A program made the position numbers and the translations under genes. Below the pieces are notes generated by a model that searched no databases, had not been told where the DNA came from, and saw only the letters and a list, made by a program, of their open reading frames with translations. From JAIRVZ01 sp031553415 (GTDB lineage Bacteria; Bacteroidota; Bacteroidia; Bacteroidales; Azobacteroidaceae), in assembly GCA_031553415.1 (NCBI GenBank), contig JAVBLO010000007.1, positions 62,001 to 126,000 of the forward strand: a DNA stretch of 64,000 bases. Reading direction: 5' to 3'. This document shows positions 45,157 to 54,929 of the stretch, one piece after another; the stretch's first letter is position 1, and each line of letters begins with the position of its first letter.

Positions 45157-48100
45157 ATGAGACGAATAATTTTACTAATGATGGGAGTGATTATCCCGGT
45201 GGTCATGATGGCTCAGGTTAAGATAACCGGAAATGTGAAAGATGCTGCCACAAAAGAACCGCTGATTGGAGTCAGTGTTGTTGTTACAGGGACATCTATC
45301 GGCACGGTAACTGATTTCGATGGTAATTTTTCATTGTCGATACCCAAAGATAAGGCGAACCTGCAATTTACTTATTTAGGATACAAAAATCTTGTTGTCC
45401 CCGCAAAAACTACTGCATCTAACATAATAGAAATGCATGAGGATACGCAAGCCCTTGATGAAGTGGTTGTTATAGGATATGGAACCCAAAAGAAAGAAAC
45501 GTTGGTTGGGTCAATTTCTTCCATTAAATCTGAAACATTAGTCAGTGTTCCGGCATCAAATCTTACACAAACGCTTGCGGGTAAAGCTACAGGTTTGGCA
45601 GTTGTTCAGCCTTCGGGAGAAATCGGGCGTGATGAGGCAAAACTGTTTATCCGGGGTAAAGCCACATTTTCAGACGAAGCTTCCCAACCATTGATTGTTG
45701 TCGATGGAATTATCAGGGAAAGTTTTTCGCAGATTGACCCGAATGAAGTAGAAAGTATCAATATCCTGAAAGATGCTTCAGCCACAGCTGTATTTGGAGT
45801 GAAAGGAGCAAACGGAGTTATTATTGTGACAACCAAACGTGGGGAAACCGGCAAGGCCCAGGTTTCTTTTACAAGTCAGATCGCAATGAACTCTCCGATG
45901 AGACTTCATAAACCAATAGACGGATACCGGACTGCCGTACTATATAATACAGTGAAAAATCACAAAGGAGAACCGATCCCTTATTCGGCGTCCCAACTGA
46001 TGAACTGGCGGACGGGAGCATCTCCATATACAGAGCCGGATGTCGATTGGATGGATGAAATCATGAAACCGTATTCCTGGCAGCAACAATACAATATCAA
46101 TGTAAGAGGTGGAACGAAATCTGTGCGTTACTTTATTTCCGGAGGTTTCTTCGACCAGCAATCGCCATTTAAGGAAGATAATATAACTAAGTTCATGCGT
46201 TATAATTTCCGTTCAAATTTAGACATTGATATAACCAAAGATTTATTGGCATCTGTTAATATGGGTGCCCGTGTTGAAGACCGTCACTATCCGACTTCAA
46301 TGTTTTATAATTCATGGGAAATTTATCATGGCGCTTTTGCTCAATCAGGAATCAGGTATCCGATGTATAATATGAATGGATCGTATGCACCCAATAACCT
46401 TTTTGCTTTGATAAAAGATTCGGGAACTGCCAAGGATAACCGTACTGTATTGGAATTAGGTTTGAATGTACAATACAAAATGGACTGGCTGTTAAAAGGA
46501 TTAGCAGTGAGAGGCCAGATTGCTTACGATGATAACAGTAATCACCCAATCCTATATGATCAGAATCCGGATGTCTATGATTATACATATCCTACAGATA
46601 CATATACTTTGAATAAAGCTGCCAAACCATTGAGATATAATTGGGATGATGTTCATAACATACGTAAATTTTACTGGGAAGGAGCCGTAACTTATGAACG
46701 TGATTTTGGTAAGCATAGTATAAATTCTTTATTCCTGTTTAACAGGATGTTGGATAATACGGATACAAATCAGCCTCGTGCCTTGCAAGGATGGGTTGGA
46801 CGTGTTATTTATAATTATGACCAAAAATATCTGGCAGAGTTCAACATCGGAGTCAATGGGTCCGAAAATTTTAATCCGGATAAAAGATATGGCGTCTTTC
46901 CTGCATTTTCGTTAGGCTGGATTGTTTCACAGGAAAAATTCTGGCAGGAGAATCCAATATATAATGTAGTTAATAAACTTAAACTGAGATCTTCTTTGGG
47001 TTGGGTTGGAAATGACAGATCGTGGGTTAATGGAGAAGAACAGCAATTTCTTTATCTGAACCAATATGACTATAAAGACAGAAGTGCAAATACGCCGGAA
47101 GGTGGATATATGTTTGGAGATAATAAGATAAATGGTATCAGGCAGGATGCAATTCCTAATTTTGATGTTACGTGGGAAAATGCCCGTAAATTTAATGTTG
47201 GAGCAGAATTCGGATTTTTCAATAATTTATTGACATGGAATATCGATTATTTTCATGAATATCGTTGGGATATATTGCTGGAATCAGAAAAAATTCCTGA
47301 TTATGTTGGTGCAACTATCAGACCGGGAAATATAGGTAGAACAACTAACCAGGGTATTGAAACCGATTTATCTTTCTTCAAACAGGTCAACAAGGATTTT
47401 TCTTATTTTGTAAAAGGTAACTTTAGTTTCGCCCGGAATAAAACTTTGGAAAGAGGAACATCTGAGGGTACGTTACTTTATCAGAGACCGGAAGGTTTCC
47501 CCATAGATACCCCTTTGAAATATATTACGTTGGGATATTTCCAATCGTATGAAGAAATTGAAAACAGTCCGTCGCAATTGGGTATTTCTGGTAATACGGA
47601 AGTTAATCCGGGTGATTTGAAGTACAAAGACATTAATGGTGATGGTGTTATCGACCGTTTTGATATGATACGAACCGGTTATCCTACTACTCCCGAAATA
47701 CAATATGGTATTTCTTTGGGTTTAACATGGAAAGGATTTGATGTTTCATGCTTGTTCCAGGGATCAGCTCATACCGCTTTTGATAAGAACTGGGAAATTA
47801 TGTGGGCGTTTTCCAACAATGACAATGTCTTTCCCCGTCACTGGTATTACTGGAATCCTGAATCGGGAGATGCCTCTGCAGATTATACCGAATTATATGG
47901 TAAATACCAGAACAATGAAGCCGGAGCCGATTACACACTTTCTGACGGAAGTTATATCCGGTTGAAAAATATCGACCTCGGTTATACATTGCCTAACCAT
48001 TTGACCCGAAAAGTGTATATGAATATGGTTCGCTTTTATGTGTCGGCATTGAATGTAGCTACCTGGTCGAAAGAAAAAGGACTGGACCCTGACAACCGTA

Positions 48101-48165
48101 ATAATCGTGGAGGATATATGCCTCCGATGCAGACATTGAATTTTGGTGTGAATGTTAACTTTTAA
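45157..48165 (+). CDS. SusC-like TonB-dependent transporter (second locus, first pair)
   Basis: A 1002-residue SusC protein. Signal peptide about 1-20; carboxypeptidase-regulatory-like domain (24-98; ITGNVKDAATKEPLIGVSVV); TonB box (DEVVVIGYGTQKKETLVGSI); plug (115-230; ASATAVFGVKGANGVIIVTT); beta-barrel with the terminal FGVNVNF. SusD begins at the next base after its stop codon, so expression is tightly coupled. Imports oligosaccharides; the substrate is inferred from the downstream GH92. Confidence 0.95.
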   Translation: MRRIILLMMGVIIPVVMMAQVKITGNVKDAATKEPLIGVSVVVTGTSIGTVTDFDGNFSLSIPKDKANLQFTYLGYKNLVVPAKTTASNIIEMHEDTQALDEVVVIGYGTQKKETLVGSISSIKSETLVSVPASNLTQTLAGKATGLAVVQPSGEIGRDEAKLFIRGKATFSDEASQPLIVVDGIIRESFSQIDPNEVESINILKDASATAVFGVKGANGVIIVTTKRGETGKAQVSFTSQIAMNSPMRLHKPIDGYRTAVLYNTVKNHKGEPIPYSASQLMNWRTGASPYTEPDVDWMDEIMKPYSWQQQYNINVRGGTKSVRYFISGGFFDQQSPFKEDNITKFMRYNFRSNLDIDITKDLLASVNMGARVEDRHYPTSMFYNSWEIYHGAFAQSGIRYPMYNMNGSYAPNNLFALIKDSGTAKDNRTVLELGLNVQYKMDWLLKGLAVRGQIAYDDNSNHPILYDQNPDVYDYTYPTDTYTLNKAAKPLRYNWDDVHNIRKFYWEGAVTYERDFGKHSINSLFLFNRMLDNTDTNQPRALQGWVGRVIYNYDQKYLAEFNIGVNGSENFNPDKRYGVFPAFSLGWIVSQEKFWQENPIYNVVNKLKLRSSLGWVGNDRSWVNGEEQQFLYLNQYDYKDRSANTPEGGYMFGDNKINGIRQDAIPNFDVTWENARKFNVGAEFGFFNNLLTWNIDYFHEYRWDILLESEKIPDYVGATIRPGNIGRTTNQGIETDLSFFKQVNKDFSYFVKGNFSFARNKTLERGTSEGTLLYQRPEGFPIDTPLKYITLGYFQSYEEIENSPSQLGISGNTEVNPGDLKYKDINGDGVIDRFDMIRTGYPTTPEIQYGISLGLTWKGFDVSCLFQGSAHTAFDKNWEIMWAFSNNDNVFPRHWYYWNPESGDASADYTELYGKYQNNEAGADYTLSDGSYIRLKNIDLGYTLPNHLTRKVYMNMVRFYVSALNVATWSKEKGLDPDNRNNRGGYMPPMQTLNFGVNVNF

Positions 48166-49818
48166 ATGAATCAAGCAATGAAAAATAAAATATTGAATAT
48201 AATTTGTATTGGTTTGGTGGTGGGTTGCGTGGGTTGCGACGACTTCCTTGACAGGGCTCCCGACCTGAATCTTGATGAAGACAAAACATTCCACAACTAC
48301 GAAACAGCCTACCAATACCAGGCTGATATTTATTTCAACCTGCGCAAAGGTTTTAATGTGTTGGGAAGTTTCCAACCTGCTCCTATTGCCTGTGCAACCG
48401 ACGAAGCGGAAGCTAGTTCGGGTTGGCACACTTCCAATAACCTGAATGTCGGCGCTTATGATGGTGTTGATAATGTTCTTTCGCAAGATTATGCGGGTAT
48501 CCGTAAATGCAATGTTTTCCTGACGAAGGTAAATATTATCCCGTTTCCGGATACTGATACAAAAAATCACATGACCGGGGAAGTTTATTTCCTTCGCGCA
48601 TTTTTCTTTCACGACATAATTAAACGTTATGGAGGAATGCCTGACCTGAATGACAAACTGCTTTTCCCGAATGATGATATGAATCTACCCCGCAACAGTT
48701 ATAAGGATTGCGTGACTGCTATATTGTCGGATTTGGAAAAAGCGATTCCGTTACTTCCTTCCACAGTTGATGACAATCAAATTGGTCGTGTAACCAAAGG
48801 CGCTGCTATGGCTTTAAAAGCCCGGGTACTTCTTTATGCCGCCAGTCCGTTGTGGGATGGTGAATTCACAAATGCCGACAAATGGAAACAGGCAGCAGAT
48901 GCAGCTATGGATGTTATCACCCTGACAGCCGGTGGTGGTCGTGTGTATTCATTATACAATACCGGTTCGGGAGTAAATGACTACGAACAACAATTCTTTG
49001 TCCGTCCGCCACAGAATACCGAAGTTATTTTCTGGTTCAATGACGAAGGCAAGAAATTCGATAGTGATGAAATTAAAGTATGGTCTCCCTCCGGAGAAAA
49101 CTATATGGGTAATGGAGCTGTTTGGCCTACTCAGAATTTTGTTGATATGTTTGAAATGGAAGATGGATTACCGGTTAACGAGAGTCCGTTGTACGATCCG
49201 GCCAATCCATATCTGCGCAGGGACCCGAGGTTTTATAAGATAATCATATATAATGGCGCAATGTGGCAAAGTTTTGCCGCCGAAACTTTTATCGGAGGAA
49301 AACAACGGTTGAAATCGACCGACTGCCTGACCGGTTATTATGTACGCAAATACCTGCCGGAATCAGTGACCTATAATGCTTCGACAGGTTCATATCATAA
49401 CTGGCAATACATCCGTCTGGCAGAAGTATTTCTGAATTATGCCGAGGCTATTAACGAAGCTGAAGGGCCTGATAAAGCGTATCCTTATGTAAATGCAATC
49501 CGTGCCCGTTCCGGAATGCCTGATTTGCCGGAAGGATTGACAAAACCCCAGATGAGGGAACACATCAAGCATGAGCGTGCAATCGAATTATCATTCGAGG
49601 AACACCGCTGGTGGGATGTTCGCCGTTGGTTGGATGGAGAAAAATATTTCAGCGGTACTGTTTCCGGGATGGATATTACCAAAAACGGAGACGGAAGTTT
49701 CTCTTACAACCGGGTCAATATTGAAACACGGATTTTTACCTCGAAAATGAATCTCTATCCGATACCGACAACCGAATTGGACAAGAATACCATGTATGTT
49801 CAAAATCCGGGTTGGTAA
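48166..49818 (+). CDS. SusD/RagB-family lipoprotein (second locus, first pair)
   Basis: A 550-residue SusD partner of the preceding SusC. Signal with lipid Cys about 24 (VGCDDFLDRAPDLNLDED). Typical segments: MTGEVYFLRAFFFHDIIKRYG, GRVTKGAAMALKARVLLYAA, YIRLAEVFLNYAEAINEAEG, KHERAIELSFEEHRWWDVRR and NLYPIPTTELDKN. ATG follows the susC stop directly; ATG 48178 is an alternative start. Confidence 0.95.
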   Translation: MNQAMKNKILNIICIGLVVGCVGCDDFLDRAPDLNLDEDKTFHNYETAYQYQADIYFNLRKGFNVLGSFQPAPIACATDEAEASSGWHTSNNLNVGAYDGVDNVLSQDYAGIRKCNVFLTKVNIIPFPDTDTKNHMTGEVYFLRAFFFHDIIKRYGGMPDLNDKLLFPNDDMNLPRNSYKDCVTAILSDLEKAIPLLPSTVDDNQIGRVTKGAAMALKARVLLYAASPLWDGEFTNADKWKQAADAAMDVITLTAGGGRVYSLYNTGSGVNDYEQQFFVRPPQNTEVIFWFNDEGKKFDSDEIKVWSPSGENYMGNGAVWPTQNFVDMFEMEDGLPVNESPLYDPANPYLRRDPRFYKIIIYNGAMWQSFAAETFIGGKQRLKSTDCLTGYYVRKYLPESVTYNASTGSYHNWQYIRLAEVFLNYAEAINEAEGPDKAYPYVNAIRARSGMPDLPEGLTKPQMREHIKHERAIELSFEEHRWWDVRRWLDGEKYFSGTVSGMDITKNGDGSFSYNRVNIETRIFTSKMNLYPIPTTELDKNTMYVQNPGW

Positions 49819-49858
49819 TTAATTGATAGTTTAACTAAATGAGGATATGGATAGAATC

Positions 49859-52699
49859 ATGAAAAAATATAATAATATCAAACGGTATCTGACTGTGGCT
49901 TTATTGCTTTGGCTTCCGATGCTTACATTAACCGCACAAAATAGTGAAGGTTCAGTTTTGCCTGAAGATACCACTAATTTTAAAAAAGAGAATATATTCC
50001 GGGTTGGTTACAATACCCGATCAAAGCAGGAATTGACAACAGCTGTTTCTGTTGTCGGAGCAGATGCTTTTGCCAAACCGCTTATCACTTCTGGAGAAAA
50101 AGCCTTGGCCGGAAAAGCAGCAGGACTCACCGTGTTACAAGCTTATGGAAATGAACCGGGAGTAAGTGCAACCAACTTGTATATCAGGGGATTGGGCACT
50201 TTCAGCATGAGCCGTCCTTATATCCTGGTCGATGATGTTGAACGCAGTTTTGACAAAATGGATCTGGATGAAATAGAGTCTGTAACCATATTCAAAGATG
50301 GAGCTTCCAATACCCAGTATGGTCAACGTGGAGCTAACGGAACCATATTCGTGACAACTAAACGCGGTATTGTTGGTAAACCGGAAATCAGTTTTACCTC
50401 GCAACTCGGAACACAGCAGCCTATAAGCCTACCCGAATTTTTGGGAGCGAAAGAATATGTGACCTTTTATAATAAGGCGTTACAGAATGATGGATTGATG
50501 ATTCCTTCCGGCAGCAAATATAATCCGGATGCATACAATGGCACACAAAATCCGTTCCTTTATCCGGATGTAGACTGGTATAATGAGTTCATTAACAAGA
50601 ATGCATTGCAACAACAATACAAACTTACATTCAGGGGAGGAACCGAAGCTGTCCGCTATTTTATGTTACTTGGCTACCTGAACCAGGAAGGACTGTATAA
50701 ACATACAGAATCAAATAGCGGATACAGTACCAATATCAATTACGATAAATATAGTATCCGTACCAATCTGGATGCCAATGTAACCAAAGCATTAGTCGTC
50801 TCTCTTGATTTGGCGGGAAGGATGGAAAACCGGAATGCTCCGAATGTTAGTTCAAGCGATATGTTCAGTACACTTTCCTCTTTGGTTCCTAATGCTATGC
50901 CTGTTCAATACAATGACAGCATGCTGGCCGGAACATCTCAATACCGGAATAACCCATTGGGGATGATTTCAAAATCGGGGTATCGCCAGTACCGGACTAT
51001 CGGTGTACAGATTCGTGCAAAAGCTTTGTTGGACATGAGCGCCGTAATGAAAGGCCTGAGTGGTGAGGCCGTTTTCGGTTACGACGGAAATTCGGTTTAT
51101 GGTTCTAAACGGGGAGCTGGTTATGCTACCTACGAATTACAGCCTAATGGTACATATTCTAAATATGGAGAAAATATTCCTGTTGCATTGGATATGGAAT
51201 CGGTTGATGAGAAAAACTATGTTTACCTGATGAATTTTTATGGCGGGTTGAACTACAACCGTACATTCGGACAACATGGAATAGGCGCTAATATTCGTTA
51301 TTACCAGGCGCAAACATATATCCGGGGAGACAATCCTCCTTATGGGAAACAAGGTATTAACGGAGACGCAAGATATAATTTCGATAACCGTTATTTTGCC
51401 GGATTCAGCTTTGCTTATGATGGTTCGGATGAATTTGCACCCGGACACCGTTTCGGATTTTTCCCTGCGGTTTCTGCCGGGTGGATGATTTCGAACGAAC
51501 AATTCCTGGAAGATAACAAAACAATTACATTCCTGAAACTCCGTGCGTCTTATGGTGAAGCAGGAAATTGCAAAACAACCGGATTTGATCGTTATGCTTA
51601 CCAGGCACACTGGTATGGTTTTGAAGCTTCTTATGGTGGATATCTTTTCGGTGGAACTCCGACCTGGAGCGATGGCGCCTGGGAGGGACGTACTCCCAAT
51701 CCTGATTTAACATGGGAAACCACCCGGAATTTCAACATTGGCATGGATGTTTCTTTGTGGAATAAGTTGTCATTGACTTTAGACGGATTTATTCATGACC
51801 GGGATAATATTATCATGTTGATGGATAACAGTACCTCGGGAGTTATCGGAGCGCCATCTCCTTTTGCCAATGCCGGTGAAGTTATCAATAAAGGATTCGA
51901 TGCAACGACTACTTATAGCGACAAGATTGGCCAGGTAGGATTTTTCGTGCAGGGAAATGTGTCTTTCGCCCGCAATGAAGTCAAACAAACTGATGAACTG
52001 GAGCAATTGCCTGAATATTTGAAAGCGACCGGACATTCAATTACTCAGCTTTGGGGAATGCGCGCCATCGGTTATTACAAAGATCAGGCGGATATCAATA
52101 ACAGCACTCCTAACACATTATATAAAGTCCGTCCGGGAGATATTAAATATTACGATGTCAATGGAGATAAAGTTATAAACGCATTGGATATAGAAGCTAT
52201 TGGCTCTCCGTCCCTTCCTGAATGGACATTAGGTTTAAGCGCCGGTGCTGAATATAAGGGCATTGATTTCTCTTTTCTTTTATCGGGATATGCCGGACGT
52301 TCGGTGATGCTAAGCAATGCTTCCGTATGGATACTCCAGAATAACGGTAACGTAACCAACCTGGCTTATGGCGCTTGGGAAGCCGGAGTAAGGGAAGACA
52401 ATGCAACTTACCCGCGTTTGACAACAGAAGCAAACAAAAATAATTACCGCAATTCCACTTATTGGATAAAGAATGGTAATTTTCTGCGTTTGAGTAATGT
52501 TGAAGTAGGTTATTCGTTCCCTCAGAAATGGATAAATAAATTGAAGATGAACGATTTGCGATTGTATGTAAACGGACAAAACCTGCTTACTTTCGATCAT
52601 CTGGGAGATTATAATCTCGATCCTGAAGTGTTGGATGCCGGTATTACAGGTTACCCTATGACACGAGCAGTAAATGTCGGCCTTAAACTAAAATTCTAA
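49859..52699 (+). CDS. SusC-like TonB-dependent transporter lacking the N-terminal regulatory domain
   Basis: A 946-residue SusC-type protein. After the signal peptide (about 1-27) there is only a linker of about 30 residues before the plug; the carboxypeptidase-regulatory-like domain of the other two SusC proteins is missing. A degenerate TonB-box-like stretch (FRVGYNTRSKQELTTAVSVV) precedes the plug (LAGKAAGLTVLQAYGNEPGV, GASNTQYGQRGANGTIFVTT). The barrel is complete to VNVGLKLKF. ATG 49847 would add four residues. Its SusD begins 13 bp later. Confidence 0.92.
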   Translation: MKKYNNIKRYLTVALLLWLPMLTLTAQNSEGSVLPEDTTNFKKENIFRVGYNTRSKQELTTAVSVVGADAFAKPLITSGEKALAGKAAGLTVLQAYGNEPGVSATNLYIRGLGTFSMSRPYILVDDVERSFDKMDLDEIESVTIFKDGASNTQYGQRGANGTIFVTTKRGIVGKPEISFTSQLGTQQPISLPEFLGAKEYVTFYNKALQNDGLMIPSGSKYNPDAYNGTQNPFLYPDVDWYNEFINKNALQQQYKLTFRGGTEAVRYFMLLGYLNQEGLYKHTESNSGYSTNINYDKYSIRTNLDANVTKALVVSLDLAGRMENRNAPNVSSSDMFSTLSSLVPNAMPVQYNDSMLAGTSQYRNNPLGMISKSGYRQYRTIGVQIRAKALLDMSAVMKGLSGEAVFGYDGNSVYGSKRGAGYATYELQPNGTYSKYGENIPVALDMESVDEKNYVYLMNFYGGLNYNRTFGQHGIGANIRYYQAQTYIRGDNPPYGKQGINGDARYNFDNRYFAGFSFAYDGSDEFAPGHRFGFFPAVSAGWMISNEQFLEDNKTITFLKLRASYGEAGNCKTTGFDRYAYQAHWYGFEASYGGYLFGGTPTWSDGAWEGRTPNPDLTWETTRNFNIGMDVSLWNKLSLTLDGFIHDRDNIIMLMDNSTSGVIGAPSPFANAGEVINKGFDATTTYSDKIGQVGFFVQGNVSFARNEVKQTDELEQLPEYLKATGHSITQLWGMRAIGYYKDQADINNSTPNTLYKVRPGDIKYYDVNGDKVINALDIEAIGSPSLPEWTLGLSAGAEYKGIDFSFLLSGYAGRSVMLSNASVWILQNNGNVTNLAYGAWEAGVREDNATYPRLTTEANKNNYRNSTYWIKNGNFLRLSNVEVGYSFPQKWINKLKMNDLRLYVNGQNLLTFDHLGDYNLDPEVLDAGITGYPMTRAVNVGLKLKF

Positions 52700-52712
52700 A
52701 TCAGATAGATCT

Positions 52713-54395
52713 ATGAAACACTCAAATATATTAAAAGTCATCCGTCACTTGTCACTCGCCGCTTTATCGTTGCTTTTGGGAACATCCTGCACCGGTTTGC
52801 TTGACAAAGACATTGATACCAATCTGGATAAAGAAGATATTTTTTCGAATGAAAGATATGCTCCCGGTTTCCTCAACAGCGCTTACCGTGAAATTATCAA
52901 TGGTTATAACCGGTTGGATAATGCCATGTTTGCTTGTGCAACTGATGAAGCTATTTGTTCTTATTCCGGTTCTGAAGTCCATGGTTACAATTATGGCGCT
53001 ATCAGTCCTACATATAATCCCGAAGCAAATGTATGGAATAACATGTACACCGGAATCCGTCAAACCAATGTGTTTTTGGAAGAACTGAATCAGACAATAA
53101 AAACATCAGGATTGATTGATGAATCAGACAAAAACAAAAAAATGTATACCCGCATGAAAGGAGAAGCGCTCTTCCTTCGTGCTTACTATCATTTAGAACT
53201 GGCTAAACGTTGGGGAAATGTATTGCTTGTTGATACGGTTTTAGATAAAGAATCAGTGAAAAAGCTGAAACAAAGTACTTTCACCGAAGCTATCCGTTTT
53301 ATCGTTAATGATTGTGACAGCGCAATCGTTTATTTGCAAGATCCGCTTAAAGTAACAATCAGTGATGCCGACAAAGGACGGGCTACCACTGCTTCTGCAA
53401 TTGCTTTGAAATCGCGTGCACTGCTTTATATGGCAAGTCCGTGGAATAATCCTTCTAACAATAAGGAATTATGGAAAGAAGCTGCCGATGTGGCATTGGA
53501 TTTCATCACTTCAACCGGAAACGGTTCTAAGATAGGATTGGATCCTACTACATACAGTGCCTCGATAGCGATGCCGCTTTTCGTATCCAGCCTTTACAGC
53601 AAAGAAGTCTTGTTTGCTACAGGGTATGATGATCGGAATGACATTGAAACAAATAATCTGCCGATCAGTTTCTTAGGAAAGGGATATACTAATCCTACAC
53701 AGGAATTGGCTGATTGTTTCGATATGTTGAATGGAAGAACTTACGATCCGGCTAATCCGTATGCCAACCGGGACAGGCGTTTCAACCTTTACTTCTATTT
53801 CAACGCGCAAAAACCGTTATCCAACAGGACTGATTCAGTATTTACTTATGTTGGGGGAAAAGATGGTATGGGACGTTCTTCAACTGCTACCAAAACGGGA
53901 TATTATATGCGTAAATTTACTAATATGAGTCTTGATTTATCCCAGAATCAGAAATCACGCCGGGCATGGGTTCATTTCCGTTATGCAGAAATCATACTCA
54001 ATTATTGTGAAGCGATGAATGAATACCTGGATGTTCCCGATAATTCAATTTATACTCAATTGAATAAGTTGCGTTCAAGAGGAGGAGTTGCTACCTATAC
54101 TGCCGGCTCAATGACAAAAGAAGAGATGAAAGAAGCCATCAAGAAAGAACGCCGTGTGGAACTGGCTTTTGAAGAACATCGTTTCTGGGATGTACGTCGC
54201 TGGCAGGAAGGAGTGAAATATTTCAACCGGCCTATTCATGGAATGAAAATTACGAAGAATGAAAACGGAACTTATGCCTACGAAACAATTGAAGTAGAAA
54301 ACCGCACTTATAAATTTAATATGGATTGGTATCCCATTCCATACGATGAATTGTTGAAGAATCCAAATTTGAAACAAAATCCCGGCTGGGAGTAA
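52713..54395 (+). CDS. SusD/RagB-family lipoprotein (second locus, second pair)
   Basis: A 560-residue SusD protein (lipid Cys26, LLGTSCTGLLDKDIDTNL). Segments: MKGEALFLRAYYHLELAKRW, ATTASAIALKSRALLYMASP, HFRYAEIILNYCEAMNEY, KKERRVELAFEEHRFWDVRR and WYPIPYDELLKNPNL. Differs widely from the first SusD in its middle part, so the two pairs probably bind different parts of the glycan. A run of CTTAACT/CTTAATT repeats follows the gene. Confidence 0.95.
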   Translation: MKHSNILKVIRHLSLAALSLLLGTSCTGLLDKDIDTNLDKEDIFSNERYAPGFLNSAYREIINGYNRLDNAMFACATDEAICSYSGSEVHGYNYGAISPTYNPEANVWNNMYTGIRQTNVFLEELNQTIKTSGLIDESDKNKKMYTRMKGEALFLRAYYHLELAKRWGNVLLVDTVLDKESVKKLKQSTFTEAIRFIVNDCDSAIVYLQDPLKVTISDADKGRATTASAIALKSRALLYMASPWNNPSNNKELWKEAADVALDFITSTGNGSKIGLDPTTYSASIAMPLFVSSLYSKEVLFATGYDDRNDIETNNLPISFLGKGYTNPTQELADCFDMLNGRTYDPANPYANRDRRFNLYFYFNAQKPLSNRTDSVFTYVGGKDGMGRSSTATKTGYYMRKFTNMSLDLSQNQKSRRAWVHFRYAEIILNYCEAMNEYLDVPDNSIYTQLNKLRSRGGVATYTAGSMTKEEMKEAIKKERRVELAFEEHRFWDVRRWQEGVKYFNRPIHGMKITKNENGTYAYETIEVENRTYKFNMDWYPIPYDELLKNPNLKQNPGWE

Positions 54396-54448
54396 TATAT
54401 AAATGAAGAATTAAGGATGAAAAATGAAAAACAAAATCAATATTACAA

Positions 54449-54480
54449 TTCTTAACTCTTAACTTTTAATTCTTAACTTT
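54449..54480. repeat. Intergenic CTTAATT/CTTAACT repeat, copy 3
   Basis: CTTAACTCTTAAC and CTTTTAATTCTTAAC heptamers fill most of the gap between the second SusD and the Ig-like lipoprotein; the mirror-like GAAGAATTAAGGATG lies at 54405. Same family as 1401-1500 and 38965-38996. Confidence 0.5.
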
Positions 54481-54485
54481 TTTAT

Positions 54486-54929
54486 ATGAAGTACTTAGTT
54501 AAAATAATGTTTGCAGTATGCATAGCTTCGTTTGTAGTTGCTTGCGAAGATCCCAACGATGCATTCGATATGCATTCGCCCCAGGCAACTATTCCTGTTG
54601 ATACTTTTGAAGTTCATAGGGGAGAAGCCGTAACATTAAATGCAACCCTTTCGGATGAAAGCGGATTGTGGTCTTACAAGTTGGAATATGCCAAATGGAA
54701 AGTAGTTCAGGAAGTTTTGTTGCATGAAGAAGGTTCTCCTGCAACATACCAGTTCACAGCAGATATAATTGTACCCGATGATGCTCTGTTTGAATGGGAA
54801 GAAGACTATCAGAAACACGATGGTTCTACATTCAAAGTTAAACAGACCTATCATAAGCTGTCGTTGATATTTTATGATGCCGTAAAAAATAAAAATGTAA
54901 AATATTTTTATATTAAAGTTCTCCCGTGA
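54486..54929 (+). CDS. Small Ig-like lipoprotein (DUF4625-like)
   Basis: A 147-residue lipoprotein (lipid Cys20, FVVACEDPNDAFDMHS). The mature part looks like a single Ig-type sandwich: IPVDTFEVHRGEAVTLNATL, SDESGLWSYKLEYAKW and KNVKYFYIKVLP, as in the DUF4625 and related domains next to SusD genes. Probably a small surface glycan-binding or SusCD accessory protein. Its stop overlaps the ATG of GH92 (TGATG), so the two are translationally coupled. Confidence 0.65.
   Translation: MKYLVKIMFAVCIASFVVACEDPNDAFDMHSPQATIPVDTFEVHRGEAVTLNATLSDESGLWSYKLEYAKWKVVQEVLLHEEGSPATYQFTADIIVPDDALFEWEEDYQKHDGSTFKVKQTYHKLSLIFYDAVKNKNVKYFYIKVLP

Noticed and set aside
47893..48612. Long minus-strand frame of 239 codons across the susC-susD junction
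   Set aside because: Opposite strand of two well-defined genes; no recognisable domain, signal or promoter.
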